DNA of 64,000 nucleotides from UBA5018 sp044375975. GTDB taxonomy: Bacteria; Cyanobacteriota; Cyanobacteriia; PCC-6307; Cyanobiaceae. How positions within the stretch are numbered: position 1 is the stretch's first letter; each line of letters begins with the position of its first letter. Made by a program: the position numbers and the translations under genes. The stretch covers positions 1-64,000 of the forward strand of contig JBILLQ010000010.1 in the NCBI GenBank assembly GCA_044375975.1. Direction: 5' to 3'. Positions 9,231 through 18,220 of the stretch are shown here, piece after piece. Below the pieces are notes generated by a model, which saw nothing but the letters and a program-made list of their open reading frames with translations, was not told where the DNA came from and did not search any database.

Positions 9231-10943
9231 ATGCCCTGTCTGATCGCCGCCCCGGCCAGCGGCAGCGGCAAAACCCTGCTCAGCCTTTTGTTGGCGGCCC
9301 TGGCCCGCAGCCGGGGCCTGGCTTTGCAGCCGTTCAAGGTGGGACCGGATTATCTCGATCCCCAGTTGCTGTCTCGGGTGAGCGGCCTCAGCTGCCGCAA
9401 CCTCGATCCGCTGCTCTGCGGTGAGCGGTGGGTACAGCAGTGCTTCCACTGGCATGGTTCCCGGGCGCCGCTCACCCTGGTGGAGGGTGTGATGGGCCTG
9501 TTCGACGGCCTGGGTCCCACCAGCCGGGGCAGCTCAGCCGCGGTGGCCGCCCAGTTGGATCTGCCGGTGGTGCTGGTGGTGGAGGCCTCGCGGCAGGCCG
9601 GATCGCTGGCGGCCCTGGTGCGCGGCTTTCGCGATCACGGTCCGCCGCCGGTGCGCCTGGCGGGGGTGGTGCTCAACCGGGTGGGCAGTGAGCGGCACCG
9701 GGCCCTGCTGCGGGAGGCCCTGGCCAGCATCTCGATGCCGCTGTTGGGGGTGCTGCCCAGCGATCAGTCCCTGGAGCTGCCCTCCCGCCACCTGGGTCTG
9801 CTGCCCCCCGGCGAGCTCAGCGATCTGGCCGACCGCCAGCGGCGCTGGGCCCACCTGGCGGAGCGGCACTTAGACCTCGATGCCCTTTGGCCCCTGCTGC
9901 GATCGCCGTCCCCCCTGGTCGGGGCCCAGGATCCGATCGACTGGTGCCTGGCCCAGGCCCAGTCTTCTCCAGGGCTGGGTTTGAGTTTCAGCCCAACTGT
10001 TTCCAACGGAGATGTCGCCAACGGAGAGGTCGCCAGCGGAGAGGCTGCCAGCGGAAAGGCTGCCAGCGGAGAGGCTGCCAGCCCATGGGCCATGCCAAGC
10101 CCCCTGGGCGTACCTGGCCTGGCAGCGGGCCCAGGGATGCGGCCAGGCGCGGGAAGGGCTTCCAGCCCCCAGCCGCTGCCGATTGCCGTGGCCAGCGATG
10201 CGGCCTTCCATTTTCGCTATCCGGAAGCCACCGAGCTGCTCCAGGCCTTGGGCCTGGAGCCCCTGCCCTGGAGCCCCCTGGCCGACGATCCCCTGCCCGC
10301 TGGCTGCCGGGCGGTGCTGCTGCCTGGCGGCTATCCGGAGTTGCATGCCGCCCAGCTGGCCGCCAGTGGTCGCAGCCTCCAGGCCCTGCGCACCGCCGCG
10401 CAGCAGGGGCTGCCGATCGCCGCAGAGTGCGGTGGTTTGTTGCTGCTGGGCCGAGAGCTGCTGGATCCCGATGGGCTTCCCCATGCGATGGCGGGACTGC
10501 TGCCTTTTAGCGCCGCTCGCGGTGCCTTGAGCCTGGGCTACCGCCAGGCCACCGCCTGCCGGGATGGGCTACTGGTGCGGCGTGGCGAAACCCTCTGGGC
10601 CCACGAGTTTCACCGCTGGCAGTTGCTGCCCGCTGGCAGTAGAGGCCCCATCAGCAGTACTGTCCCAAAAAATAGTTGCGATATTGCCCCGGAGCTGCCC
10701 ATTGAGCCGGTCAACCGCGCCAATCTGTGGCAGGTTGAGGGTTGGGGAGTGCCCCCCAGCTGTGAAGGATGGACGACAACGACCGTGCACGCCACCTGGC
10801 TCCACCTCCACTGGGCTGGATGCCCGGAGATTCCCTTGCGTCTGGCCGCAGCATCCGCGCGCGCCGTGCCGCTGCCCAGGAACGCTGTTTCCTGCCCACC
10901 ACCGACCCCCGCCCCAGCATCCCCAGTGAGCGCTGGCGGTTGA
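9231..10943 (+). CDS. cobB: Cobyrinate a,c-diamide synthase (CobB/CbiA type)
   Basis: Amidates the a and c carboxylates of the corrin ring using glutamine and ATP during cobamide synthesis. The N-terminal ATPase half begins MPCLIAAPASGSGKTLLSLL (P-loop), with FKVGPDYLDP and EGVMGLFDG further on. The C-terminal class I glutamine amidotransferase has the nucleophile in AAECGGLLLLG and the region HEFHRW. At 570 residues it is longer than the usual 450 or so: roughly residues 259 to 310 form an insert that opens with an imperfect GEVASGEAASG repeat encoded at 10005-10083. The insert falls between the two domains and keeps the frame. The last 50 or so residues look unrelated to the family and overlap the acylphosphatase gene. 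Confidence 0.92.
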   Translation: MPCLIAAPASGSGKTLLSLLLAALARSRGLALQPFKVGPDYLDPQLLSRVSGLSCRNLDPLLCGERWVQQCFHWHGSRAPLTLVEGVMGLFDGLGPTSRGSSAAVAAQLDLPVVLVVEASRQAGSLAALVRGFRDHGPPPVRLAGVVLNRVGSERHRALLREALASISMPLLGVLPSDQSLELPSRHLGLLPPGELSDLADRQRRWAHLAERHLDLDALWPLLRSPSPLVGAQDPIDWCLAQAQSSPGLGLSFSPTVSNGDVANGEVASGEAASGKAASGEAASPWAMPSPLGVPGLAAGPGMRPGAGRASSPQPLPIAVASDAAFHFRYPEATELLQALGLEPLPWSPLADDPLPAGCRAVLLPGGYPELHAAQLAASGRSLQALRTAAQQGLPIAAECGGLLLLGRELLDPDGLPHAMAGLLPFSAARGALSLGYRQATACRDGLLVRRGETLWAHEFHRWQLLPAGSRGPISSTVPKNSCDIAPELPIEPVNRANLWQVEGWGVPPSCEGWTTTTVHATWLHLHWAGCPEIPLRLAAASARAVPLPRNAVSCPPPTPAPASPVSAGG

Positions 10944-11194
10944 TCGTGCGCGGTCAGGTGCAGGGGGTGGGTTACCGGGCCGCCTGCAGCAGGCAGGCCA
11001 AGGAACTGACCCTGGGGGGCTGGGTGCGCAATTTGTCCGATGGCTCGGTGGAGTTGGAGGTGGAAGGCCATTCCCAGCAGCTGGCCGAAATGCGGTTGTG
11101 GTGCGAGCGCGGTCCGGCTGGGGCGATGGTGAATAGCGTTACCGCCATCCCTCTGCCAGCCACCGGTGCAGATTGGTTTGAAATTCGTCGCTGA
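10820..11194 (+). CDS. acyP: Acylphosphatase
   Basis: A small enzyme that hydrolyses acyl-phosphates. The domain is unmistakable from about 10931: WRLIVRGQVQGVGYRA contains the phosphate-binding loop with the catalytic Arg, and GGWVRNLSDGSVELEVEG holds the catalytic Asn. The true start is unclear. In-frame ATGs are at 10769 and 10820, both inside the end of the cobB gene, and both add 37 or more residues ahead of the domain; a non-ATG start nearer 10892 is possible. Confidence 0.85.
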   Translation: MPGDSLASGRSIRARRAAAQERCFLPTTDPRPSIPSERWRLIVRGQVQGVGYRAACSRQAKELTLGGWVRNLSDGSVELEVEGHSQQLAEMRLWCERGPAGAMVNSVTAIPLPATGADWFEIRR

Positions 11195-11256
11195 TCCCCT
11201 GGCTGGGGGTGACCAGCCAGGGGATCACCGCCGAGAGCGACCATCGGCAAGTTTGG

Positions 11257-11331
11257 ATTGTGTGGGGAATGTCTTGGGATTGTGTGGGGAATGTCTTGGG
11301 ATTGTGTGGCGAATGTCTTGGGATTGTGCTG
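11257..11331. repeat. 22-bp tandem repeat, three copies plus a partial
   Basis: The unit ATTGTGTGGGGAATGTCTTGGG occurs at 11257, 11279 and 11301 (one substitution in the third), followed by the start of a fourth. It lies in the gap after the acylphosphatase gene and contains no recognisable site. Confidence 0.9.
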
Positions 11332-11499
11332 ATTTGGCGCTCCGTCCAGTAAGTTCGCATCAAATCTAATCAGAGTTTAGTGGGGCAATAAGCGCTTTTT
11401 ATTGCTGGAATTCATTGCTGCCCAGCGCCACTCGCTGACTTTGTGAAGGGATTACAGGCAGTCAGCTTAGCTCTTCAGCCAACTTTCAGGCCAGTTTTA

Positions 11500-12267
11500 A
11501 TGCCAACTTTCGCCTCAACTTTCTGGCCAATGCTCCTGCCGGCTTCGCTCGGGTTGGTTGCGCTGCAGGGCTCACTCCAAAGCTCACTCCAGGGCTCACT
11601 GCTGGGGGAGCTGGCGGCGTTTGGCCTGGCCATTGGCTTTTCGCCCCTGCACATCGGCCTGTTGCTGTTGGTGCTGCTAGGCCCTAACCCGCTGCGGCGC
11701 GGTGGCCTGTTCGTGGCCGCTTGGTTGATTACCGGTGGGCTGATCGTGACCGCTTTGCTCACCGTGGGTCACGGGCTGGTGCTCACCATGGAGCGGGGCA
11801 GCAGCCATCGCACCGGTCTGGATCTGTTGGCCGCCGGCGGTCTGTTGGCCATCGCCATGCAGGAACTGTTCAAACGGGAGCAGGAGGGGGAGCAGCCGGG
11901 CTGGACCCGCCGGCTTGATCAGTTCTGCGCCCTGCCATTGCCCGTGCTGTTGGCCGTCAGTGCCGGTCTGCAGTTGGCCGCCCCGGACGATCTGTTCCTG
12001 TTTGCCAAGGCGGCCGGCAGCCTGTTGGCCGCCAGCCTCGACCGCAGCCAGGAACTGCTGGCCACCGGCGTCTTTGTCTTGGCTACTGGCCTGTTGCTGC
12101 TGTTGCCCCTGGGGGCGCTGCTGCTGGGCAGGGGGCGGGTGCTGCCGCTGTTGGAGGCGGCTAAACAGTGGTTGTTTCGCCGCGGCGACCTGCTACTCGG
12201 ACTGCTCAGCCTTGCCTTGGCGATTTATCTGGGCTGGCAGGGTATTGAAGGTTTGCGTCTCAGTTGA
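11500..12267 (+). CDS. Integral membrane protein, GAP/SfLAP-like family
   Basis: A hydrophobic protein of about 255 residues with six probable membrane helices. GFSPLHIGLLLLVLLGPNPLRRG in the first helical pair, followed by a cytoplasmic loop and a second three-helix set (LLLLLPLGALLLG, LLGLLSLALAIYLGW), recalls the GAP family (Sap/SfLAP, LysE-like). In mycobacteria a member takes part in sulfolipid transport; here the substrate is unknown. The frame is open from a GTG at 11443, but the bases before 11500 form a degenerate repeat (CCAACTTT-type units), so the first ATG was preferred. It is separated from neighbours by repeats on both sides. Confidence 0.65.
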   Translation: MPTFASTFWPMLLPASLGLVALQGSLQSSLQGSLLGELAAFGLAIGFSPLHIGLLLLVLLGPNPLRRGGLFVAAWLITGGLIVTALLTVGHGLVLTMERGSSHRTGLDLLAAGGLLAIAMQELFKREQEGEQPGWTRRLDQFCALPLPVLLAVSAGLQLAAPDDLFLFAKAAGSLLAASLDRSQELLATGVFVLATGLLLLLPLGALLLGRGRVLPLLEAAKQWLFRRGDLLLGLLSLALAIYLGWQGIEGLRLS

Positions 12268-12272
12268 GCTGA

Positions 12273-12314
12273 TTCAGCTTGGATGGTTCAGCTTGGATGG
12301 TTCAGTTTGGATCG
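12273..12314. repeat. 14-bp tandem repeat at the helicase 3' end
   Basis: Three copies of TTCAGCTTGGATGG (the last with two changes) run from 12273 to 12314 and reach into the last codons of the minus-strand helicase, where they encode its final residues. Confidence 0.85.
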
Positions 12315-13978
12315 TTGTTTAGCCATTGCCGCCACTGTCGCTGCTCCGCCTGGGAACCTTCCGCCGCCAGCATCACCACCGCCTGGCTGGCGCGACTGAC
12401 GGCCACATAGGCGAGCTGGCGCCGCAACAAATTCTCCTGGGGCCAGAACAGGTCGTCGGCGACAAAAACTTCAGCGAAGGTGCTGCCCTGGGCCCGGTGC
12501 ACGGTGAGCACGGCCGCCGGGCCCAAGGCGGCAAAGGCATCGCGGATCAAAAAGAACCGTCGCCACAACAGCTTGCCCCTTTTTTTGTCACCCAGCTGCT
12601 GGGCCAGCTGGGCCTGATGGCGCAGGGAGTTAAGGATGTAATCCAGCTGGCGACGGGACGCTGAGCCGATCGGCGGCAATAGCCTCAGGTTCAAGCAGCC
12701 TTCGCCCGTTTCAACGGTTACGGTGAGCGTTTCCAGCTGTGACGTTTCCAGCCGTGACGTTTCTAGCCGTGACGTTTCTAGCCGTGAATTAAAGCTGTCC
12801 GCCTCCAGGAAATTGGGGGGTGCTTGATTGGTAGCGCCCAGGTTATTCGCGCCCAGATTGGGGGCTCTCAAGTTGGGGGCGGCTGGATCAGTGGCTCGCG
12901 AATGAGGGTATTTCGGATTGGTTTCCCCTAGGCTAGATGTAGCAAGATTGGGGGGGAATAGTTCGGTTGAACTTGGCCATAAATTGGAGATGTCCCACAG
13001 CTCTGGGGTGACCTCCCGCACCACCAGCTCCCGGTTGGAGCCCAGCACCATGTCTGGGCTCTCGGGCCGTTCCGCCCGTTCGCCCCCCTCGCGGCAGGCG
13101 GGGGCCATCACCGCCGCGCGGGTGATCAGCACCTCCCCGGGTAAAACCGGCAACTGGTCTGCTTGCTCGCCGTGGAGGGCCCTACGGGCCAAGGGCACTA
13201 GTTTTTCCAGATAGCGGTTCGAGTAGCAGAGGATCCTGGCCAGATCGGGGTTGTCGCTGGCGGCGCTGCGGGCCAGGGCCTCCTGGGCCGCAGCTAGCCA
13301 CTGATCCTTGGCCAGCAGGGCCACCAGCCCTTGGGGGCCGCGGATCGGCGGCAGCACCGGTGGCTGCTGGCAGGGCAGCTCGCCGTTGCGCAGCCCCGTG
13401 GCTAGTCGCAGCACCGGCCCCTGGTGACGCACCACCTGCTCCAGGGCGGCTTTGCGAACTCGCGCCAGCTGGAAGACCGGGCTGGCGGTCTCCCCCACCG
13501 GCGGCAGCTGGGCTGGATCACCTACGAACACCAGGCGGGTGCGGAAGCCGTGGGCGCAGCGCAGCAACAGCTCCAGCACTGTGCTGTCCAGCATCGAGGC
13601 CTCATCGATCAGCACCAGGTCCAGGTGTTCCAAGGCGCCGGCGGTCTGGTCGCTGGCCTCGCAGAGCTCCCGATCGCCGCGCCGCTTCAGGTTCAGCCGC
13701 AGCAGGCGGTGGATGGTGGAGGGAAACCAGGTGGGCGTCAGTTGGCTGGCGGCCAGGTTGGCCCGCAACACGCTCACCGCCTTATGGGTGGGGGCCACCA
13801 CGGTCCAGCACAATCCCGCCGCTTCCGCCTGGGCCAGAAAGCGCATCGACAGAAAGGTTTTGCCGGTGCCGGCATGGCCACTGAGCAGGAAGGGGCTGCC
13901 GTCGGCGGCACTTATCCAGCTGGCGAAGGCCGCCTCGGCTCCCTGTTGATCGGCGCTTAGCCAGGCGGCGCTGCTCAC
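12302..13978 (-). CDS. RecD-like superfamily 1 ATP-dependent DNA helicase
   Basis: An SF1B-type helicase of 558 residues. Walker A is GHAGTGKTF near residue 36, Walker B is LVLIDEASML, motif III is FVGDPAQLPPVGE, and the C-terminal motifs VLTVHRAQGSTF and YVAVSRAS belong to the UvrD_C_2 domain. Between them, at about residues 325-425, is an expanded low-complexity segment containing APNLRAPNLGANNLGATN and a SRLET unit repeated four times (15-nt period, 12725-12790). This segment splits the second RecA domain without breaking the frame. Its ATG overlaps the stop of the PAP2 gene by four bases, so it is the last gene of a crtE-PAP2-helicase unit. It might act in repair or recombination. Confidence 0.88.
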   Translation of the reverse strand: MSSAAWLSADQQGAEAAFASWISAADGSPFLLSGHAGTGKTFLSMRFLAQAEAAGLCWTVVAPTHKAVSVLRANLAASQLTPTWFPSTIHRLLRLNLKRRGDRELCEASDQTAGALEHLDLVLIDEASMLDSTVLELLLRCAHGFRTRLVFVGDPAQLPPVGETASPVFQLARVRKAALEQVVRHQGPVLRLATGLRNGELPCQQPPVLPPIRGPQGLVALLAKDQWLAAAQEALARSAASDNPDLARILCYSNRYLEKLVPLARRALHGEQADQLPVLPGEVLITRAAVMAPACREGGERAERPESPDMVLGSNRELVVREVTPELWDISNLWPSSTELFPPNLATSSLGETNPKYPHSRATDPAAPNLRAPNLGANNLGATNQAPPNFLEADSFNSRLETSRLETSRLETSQLETLTVTVETGEGCLNLRLLPPIGSASRRQLDYILNSLRHQAQLAQQLGDKKRGKLLWRRFFLIRDAFAALGPAAVLTVHRAQGSTFAEVFVADDLFWPQENLLRRQLAYVAVSRASQAVVMLAAEGSQAEQRQWRQWLNNDPN

Positions 13979-14793
13979 CTGAACGGCAACAGGCCCCAGC
14001 GATGGGCCAGCTCCAGGGGGGAGCCCAGCAGGGCCAGGCCGGGCAGGACGATCCCGGGGCCGATCAAGCTGCCCACCAGCACTTCCAGGCGGGTGTGGCC
14101 CAGGCTCTCCTTCAGGGGGTTTAAGGCAGGTGATGCTGGCTGTGCAGTTGGCACTGGCTCTGCAGTGGGCGTTGGCTCCGCAGTGGGCGTTGGCTCCGCA
14201 GTGGGCGTTGGCTTCGTGGTTGGCGTTGGCTCTGACCTGGCCTGAGACTGTTCTAGCTGCCGGGCATTGGCCTGGCTCGGCCAGATCTCAGCCGGTAGGC
14301 CATTGACGCGCTTGGCGATCAAGCCGGCGTGGTGGCGCACGCCGCTGGCGTCGTAGAGAACGATGAAGGCCACCACCGCCGCCAGGGCAAACAGCGGATC
14401 GGCGTAGCCCAGCTGCCAGCCCACCCCGGCGGCGGTACCGCTGATCAGGGCCGCATGGCTGGAGGGCATGCCGCCGGTTTCGATCAGCACCGCCGGTCGC
14501 CAGCGTCGATGCAGCACCAGTTCAATCGCCAACTTGGACAGCTGGGCAAGGCCGCAGGCCGCCAGCCCCCAGGCCAGCACGCCATTCCCCAGGCAGGCCA
14601 GCAGTGGATTGGGGTCGTGGGCCCCCACGATGGCCAGATTCAGCGGCAATCGATCGAGGCAGGTCAGGCTGAGAATTGCGGGGGTCAGGGTTCCAGGCGG
14701 CAGGGTTGAGGGGGGCAGGATTGCAGGGCTGAGGGTGCCAGCCGCAGGGATTAAGGGAATCAGCACTGCTGTGCTAGCGGTTATCGCGCTCAT
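13975..14793 (-). CDS. Divergent PAP2 family membrane protein (DUF212)
   Basis: The family motif GGMPSSHAALISGTAAGVG followed by FIVLYDASGVRHHAG identifies the divergent PAP2/acid phosphatase-related group common in cyanobacteria and plants. Family members are usually about 150 residues; this one is 272. The extra length comes from a hydrophobic, repeated N-terminus (PPSTLPPGTLTPAIL) and from a PTPTAE repeat (18-nt unit, 14140-14235) inserted before the final helix-forming part GHTRLEVLVGSLIGPGIVL. The start overlaps crtE by four bases and the stop overlaps the helicase start by four, so all three are probably translated from one message. Physiological substrate unknown. Confidence 0.85.
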   Translation of the reverse strand: MSAITASTAVLIPLIPAAGTLSPAILPPSTLPPGTLTPAILSLTCLDRLPLNLAIVGAHDPNPLLACLGNGVLAWGLAACGLAQLSKLAIELVLHRRWRPAVLIETGGMPSSHAALISGTAAGVGWQLGYADPLFALAAVVAFIVLYDASGVRHHAGLIAKRVNGLPAEIWPSQANARQLEQSQARSEPTPTTKPTPTAEPTPTAEPTPTAEPVPTAQPASPALNPLKESLGHTRLEVLVGSLIGPGIVLPGLALLGSPLELAHRWGLLPFR

Positions 14794-15707
14794 CGGTCGC
14801 GACTGGTGATGTAGTCGGCCAGCGCCAGCAGCGGTGCCACTTTGCCGCCATCCGCCCCGTCCCCCCAGGGGGCCAGGGCCTGCTTGGCCTCGGCCACCAG
14901 GGTGGCGGCCCGCTGCCGCGATTGCTCCAGGCCCAGCAGTTTGGGGTAGGTGGTTTTGTCCGCCGTGAGGTCCTTGCCGGCCGTCTTGCCGAGCACCTCG
15001 CTGCTGGCCGTTACATCGAGGATGTCGTCGATGATTTGAAAGGCCAGGCCGATGCCGCGGGCGTAGCTCACCAGCGCTGCCTGGAGTGTTTCTGAGGCGC
15101 CGCCCACCAGGGCCCCGCTGAGTACGCAGGCCCTTAGCAGGGCGCCAGTTTTATGCAGGTGGATGTACTCAAGGGTGTCCAGGTCCACGTCCTTGCCCTC
15201 GCATTCCAGATCCACCACCTGTCCCCCCACCAGGCCGGGTGCGCCGGCCGCCAGGCTGAGTTCGCCCACCACCGCCAGTAAGCGCTCGGCGGGTACACCG
15301 GGGCTGCGCAGGGCCACCATTTCGAAGGCGCGGGTGAGCAGGGCATCGCCAGCCAAAATGGCCTTGGCCTCGCCGTAAACCTTGTGATTGGTGGGACGGC
15401 CGCGGCGCAGATCGTCATTGTCCATGGCGGGCAGATCGTCATGGATCAGCGACATGGTGTGGATCATCTCCAGGGCAATGCCGGTGGGCATGGCCAGCTC
15501 GCTGTCGCAGCCGGCCAGTTCACAGGCCGCCATGCATAGGATCGGCCGCAGGCGCTTGCCGCCCGCCAGCAGCGAATAACGCATCGCTTCCCTCAAGCTC
15601 TCGGGCCTCTCGGGCCCTAGGGAGTCGGCCAGGGCCGCCTCCACCCGCAGGCGAGCAGCCTCCAAATAGGCGGGAAAATCGAACTGGATGCTCACCGCCG
15701 CTGTCAT
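14790..15707 (-). CDS. crtE: Geranylgeranyl diphosphate synthase
   Basis: Trans-prenyltransferase that makes GGPP for carotenoids, the chlorophyll phytyl tail and quinones. The 305-residue protein has the first Asp-rich motif in LIHDDLPAMDNDDLRRG and the second in AFQIIDDILDVT, with GGKRLRP near the N-terminus. Length fits. It is the first gene of a minus-strand set whose members overlap by ATGA junctions. Confidence 0.95.
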   Translation of the reverse strand: MTAAVSIQFDFPAYLEAARLRVEAALADSLGPERPESLREAMRYSLLAGGKRLRPILCMAACELAGCDSELAMPTGIALEMIHTMSLIHDDLPAMDNDDLRRGRPTNHKVYGEAKAILAGDALLTRAFEMVALRSPGVPAERLLAVVGELSLAAGAPGLVGGQVVDLECEGKDVDLDTLEYIHLHKTGALLRACVLSGALVGGASETLQAALVSYARGIGLAFQIIDDILDVTASSEVLGKTAGKDLTADKTTYPKLLGLEQSRQRAATLVAEAKQALAPWGDGADGGKVAPLLALADYITSRDR

Positions 15708-16002
15708 GAATGGGTTGGTTCTGACGCGATTCTCTCAGCTCCGGGGCGCGGCTCGGCCCATTTGGCGATAGACGGTTAAGCCCGGTCATAGGGGATTGTT
15801 AATACTATGCGATATCGATTGAATTAATGGCATCTGGATAAGGTAAAAATTCCACTGGTTCGCAGCGAGAGAAGCTTTGTGGTGTCTAGGCTTGCCGCCA
15901 TTCACCCAGGTGCAAGGGCAATTCTCTAGGCGCCCTTGGTGATCTCAGCATCTACATCGCCAGGGATGGGGATTGGAGTGAAAGTAGTCCAACCAGCTAT
16001 AT

Positions 16003-16089
16003 CGATCTCATGGCACAGGAAACCTGGCTGCTGCTTGCTTGCCCTTGACTCGCGGGAGCCGAATGGCTATTTTTCGAGGTGCCCTAAAG
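16003..16089. repeat. Dispersed repeat, copy A
   Basis: It shares CGATCTCATG, then exactly 44 bases later GACTCGCGG, and a GGCTATTTTT core with 35355-35441. The distal 45 bases match closely; the middle is more diverged. Confidence 0.65.
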
Positions 16090-16285
16090 TCTATGGAAGT
16101 CATTGACCAGTTCTCAAGGCTGGTTATTCCTATTCTTAAGGCTGGTTATTCCTGCGCTCAAGGCTGGGTATTCCTAAACTTCTAGATGTTTCCCTCAAAC
16201 TCTCTGGCAACGCCTCCAGGCGCAGTTTGATAAACCGTCCTAATTTCCCTGATTAGCCCACATCTCCGCAAGCCCGAGGGTAAAA

Positions 16286-16335
16286 TAATCTAATCTAATC
16301 TAATCTAATCTAATCTAATCTAATCTAATCTAATC
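16286..16335. repeat. (TAATC)10 pentanucleotide array
   Basis: Ten perfect copies of TAATC in a row. Such a pure array is unusual in this otherwise GC-rich sequence and is a likely site of strand slippage. Confidence 0.95.
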
Positions 16336-16507
16336 TTTCAGTGAGTTTCCTTGCCATGTAAATATGATATTGGCGTTGATCTATTGCCTCCTCTGGGGAA
16401 TCCAGCCCATGGGGCTCGACTGAGGGCCTTAAAGCGTCAAAATACTTACCATTTTTTTGCCAGGAATAGTTGATGGGAGTCCATGGGCCGGCGGCCTCCT
16501 GGGCCAA
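16325..16507 (-). CDS. Doubtful small protein ending in the pentamer array
   Basis: A 60-residue frame (TTG start) with a composition that looks protein-like: YSWQKNGKYFDALRPSVEPH and QRQYHIYMARKLTERL. The stop codon is made by the TAATC array, so the natural C-terminus may have been cut off. The frame stays open upstream to about 16588 but has no ATG there. It could be the remnant of a longer gene. No family is recognised. Confidence 0.25.
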   Translation of the reverse strand: MAQEAAGPWTPINYSWQKNGKYFDALRPSVEPHGLDSPEEAIDQRQYHIYMARKLTERLD

Positions 16508-16593
16508 GCTGCTGATGCGCTGCTCCGGCTCGGCAGACTGGCCAAGGCGCCGGCCTAAGCCGCCAGCATCACCATTTTCCCAGGGAGTTCAGG

Positions 16594-17352
16594 ATGAGCG
16601 CTAAGCCTGCCCACCAGAGCAATGACAGCAACGCCCGCCAGCTGCTTTACCGACCGGCCGCCGCCCGCTTCCACAGCCAACTGGACTGGCTGGACAGCTG
16701 GCATAGCTTTTCCTTCGCCGACCACTTCGACCCGGCCTGGATGGGATTTGGACCCTTGCGAGTGATTAACGATGACACGATTAGCGCCGGCCGAGGCTTT
16801 GGCATGCACCCCCACCGGGACATGGAAATCGTCACCGTGATGGTGGCGGGCCAGATCGACCACTGTGACTCCCTAGGCCATAGCCAGGTGTTGCGGACCG
16901 GCGAGTTGCAGTGGATGAGCGCCGGCAGCGGCCTGGTGCACAGCGAGATCAACGGTGGCGATAGGGCCTGCAGGTTGCTACAGATCTGGATCGAACCCAG
17001 CCAGGCCGGCCAGCCGCCGGCCTACGAGCAGAAGCCCTTTGCCATCGGCCCAGACTGGACGCCACTGCTGGATCCCACCGGTGCCGGTGGAGCGCTGACG
17101 ATTCGGCGGCCGGTAAAACTTTGGCGAGCCCAGCCCGAGGCTGGCAGGTGCCTAGAGCTGCGCATCAGCAGCGGTTGCCAGGGTTGGCTGCAGCTAATCG
17201 ATGGCAGCGGCAGCCTACACAGTGACACCATTGGCTCTCAACTGCCTGCCCAGCTGCACAGGGGTGACGGCTGTGGTTTCGGATCGACGGCACTGGATCG
17301 GTTCACGGCCGGCGCCAACGGCGCTGACTTGCTGCTGTTCGAGCTGCGCTGA
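16594..17352 (+). CDS. Pirin-family bicupin protein
   Basis: A 252-residue YhhW-type pirin. The N-terminal cupin carries the metal-binding residues in GMHPHRDMEIVTVM and the downstream GSGLVHSEIN, with SFSFADHFDP before them. Bacterial members can have quercetin dioxygenase activity; the natural substrate here is unknown. It stands alone between two repeat-rich gaps. The ATG is followed by a stretch of Asn/Ser before the domain, and the length matches the family. Confidence 0.88.
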   Translation: MSAKPAHQSNDSNARQLLYRPAAARFHSQLDWLDSWHSFSFADHFDPAWMGFGPLRVINDDTISAGRGFGMHPHRDMEIVTVMVAGQIDHCDSLGHSQVLRTGELQWMSAGSGLVHSEINGGDRACRLLQIWIEPSQAGQPPAYEQKPFAIGPDWTPLLDPTGAGGALTIRRPVKLWRAQPEAGRCLELRISSGCQGWLQLIDGSGSLHSDTIGSQLPAQLHRGDGCGFGSTALDRFTAGANGADLLLFELR

Positions 17353-17499
17353 GACCAGTGGAACTACCAAGGAAGCTCTGGAAAGCTCAAACCAGGGCAG
17401 TGGCTCGCCAAGCATCCCAGGGCAGCATGGCGTTAGCAAAGCAGCCAAGGTATGAATGCCGAAAGTTTGGCGATTATCCAGAGCCTCCTGAACTAGTAA

Positions 17500-17715
17500 T
17501 TAAATCGCTAAACCCTTAGAACTGCCAAACCAGTAGAACCGCCAAGCCTATAGAGCCGCTAAGCTGGTAGAATTAATTAGCATGCAGAACTGCTAGGCTG
17601 TTGGAATCACTAGGCTGTCGAGATTACTAGGCTGGTAGAATTACCAAGCTGGTGGAACTGCTAGGCTGTTGGAATTGCTAAGCTGCTGGAATTGCTAAGC
17701 TGGTAAAATTATTAA
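17500..17715. repeat. Degenerate 17-bp tandem repeat tract
   Basis: About a dozen diverged copies of a 17-bp unit close to GCTAAGCTGGTAGAATT fill the space between the pirin gene and the next gene. The period is best seen at 17660-17705. No gene is present. Confidence 0.8.
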
Positions 17716-17827
17716 ACCAGCAGAAAGTTTGAAGAGTTTTAGCGATTCAGGGCGGAGGCCATCAGGGGTCTGGACTTTGCTGCCGTCGCCATCGCAGCAT
17801 GGGTTATTCGCCAGTCGCAGGCCGCCG

Positions 17828-18220
17828 ATGCTGGAACCCCCCCGCGGTTATCGCACGCTGGCCTGGATTGGCCTAGTGGCCAACATCATCTCCATTCCCC
17901 TGGGCGTCCTGGCCGTGGTGGGAGATCCCCATTGGCGCACCGCCAACATCGTGGTGGGATCGGCTGCGGTGCTGCCCACGGCGGCGGTGGGGATCGTGGC
18001 CTCTGTGGCTCTGCTGCAGTGGCGGGCCTGGGGCCAAATTCTGGCAATTGTGGCGCTGTCCCTGGGCTTGGCGGTGAGCCTGCCCTACGCCATCGTGCGC
18101 CTGGTCCTGGTGAGCGAGGGCCGGGGGGCCACCGCCGCGGCTTCCATACTGTTATGGATCGTCAATGTGGCAGTGCTGGTGTTCTGGTGTCGACCATCGA
18201 TTCGCCGCTACCTCACCTGA
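17828..18220 (+). CDS. Small membrane protein of unknown function
   Basis: A 130-residue protein with four predicted helices (TLAWIGLVANIISIPLGVLA, IVVGSAAVLPTAAVGIVASV, ILAIVALSLGLAVSLPYAIV, ILLWIVNVAVLVFW). The frame is open from 17729, but the ATG at 17828 places the start just before the first helix and leaves out the repeat-adjacent sequence. No family is recognised. Confidence 0.6.
   Translation: MLEPPRGYRTLAWIGLVANIISIPLGVLAVVGDPHWRTANIVVGSAAVLPTAAVGIVASVALLQWRAWGQILAIVALSLGLAVSLPYAIVRLVLVSEGRGATAAASILLWIVNVAVLVFWCRPSIRRYLT

Larger units (their letters stand above)
15708..16593. other. Long intergenic region with repeats
   Basis: There is no clear gene. It contains an 87-bp dispersed repeat copy (16003-16089), a degenerate repeat of AAGGCTGGTTATTCCT type (16115-16175), the pentamer array (16286-16335) and one doubtful small frame on the minus strand (16325-16507). 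Confidence 0.6.
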
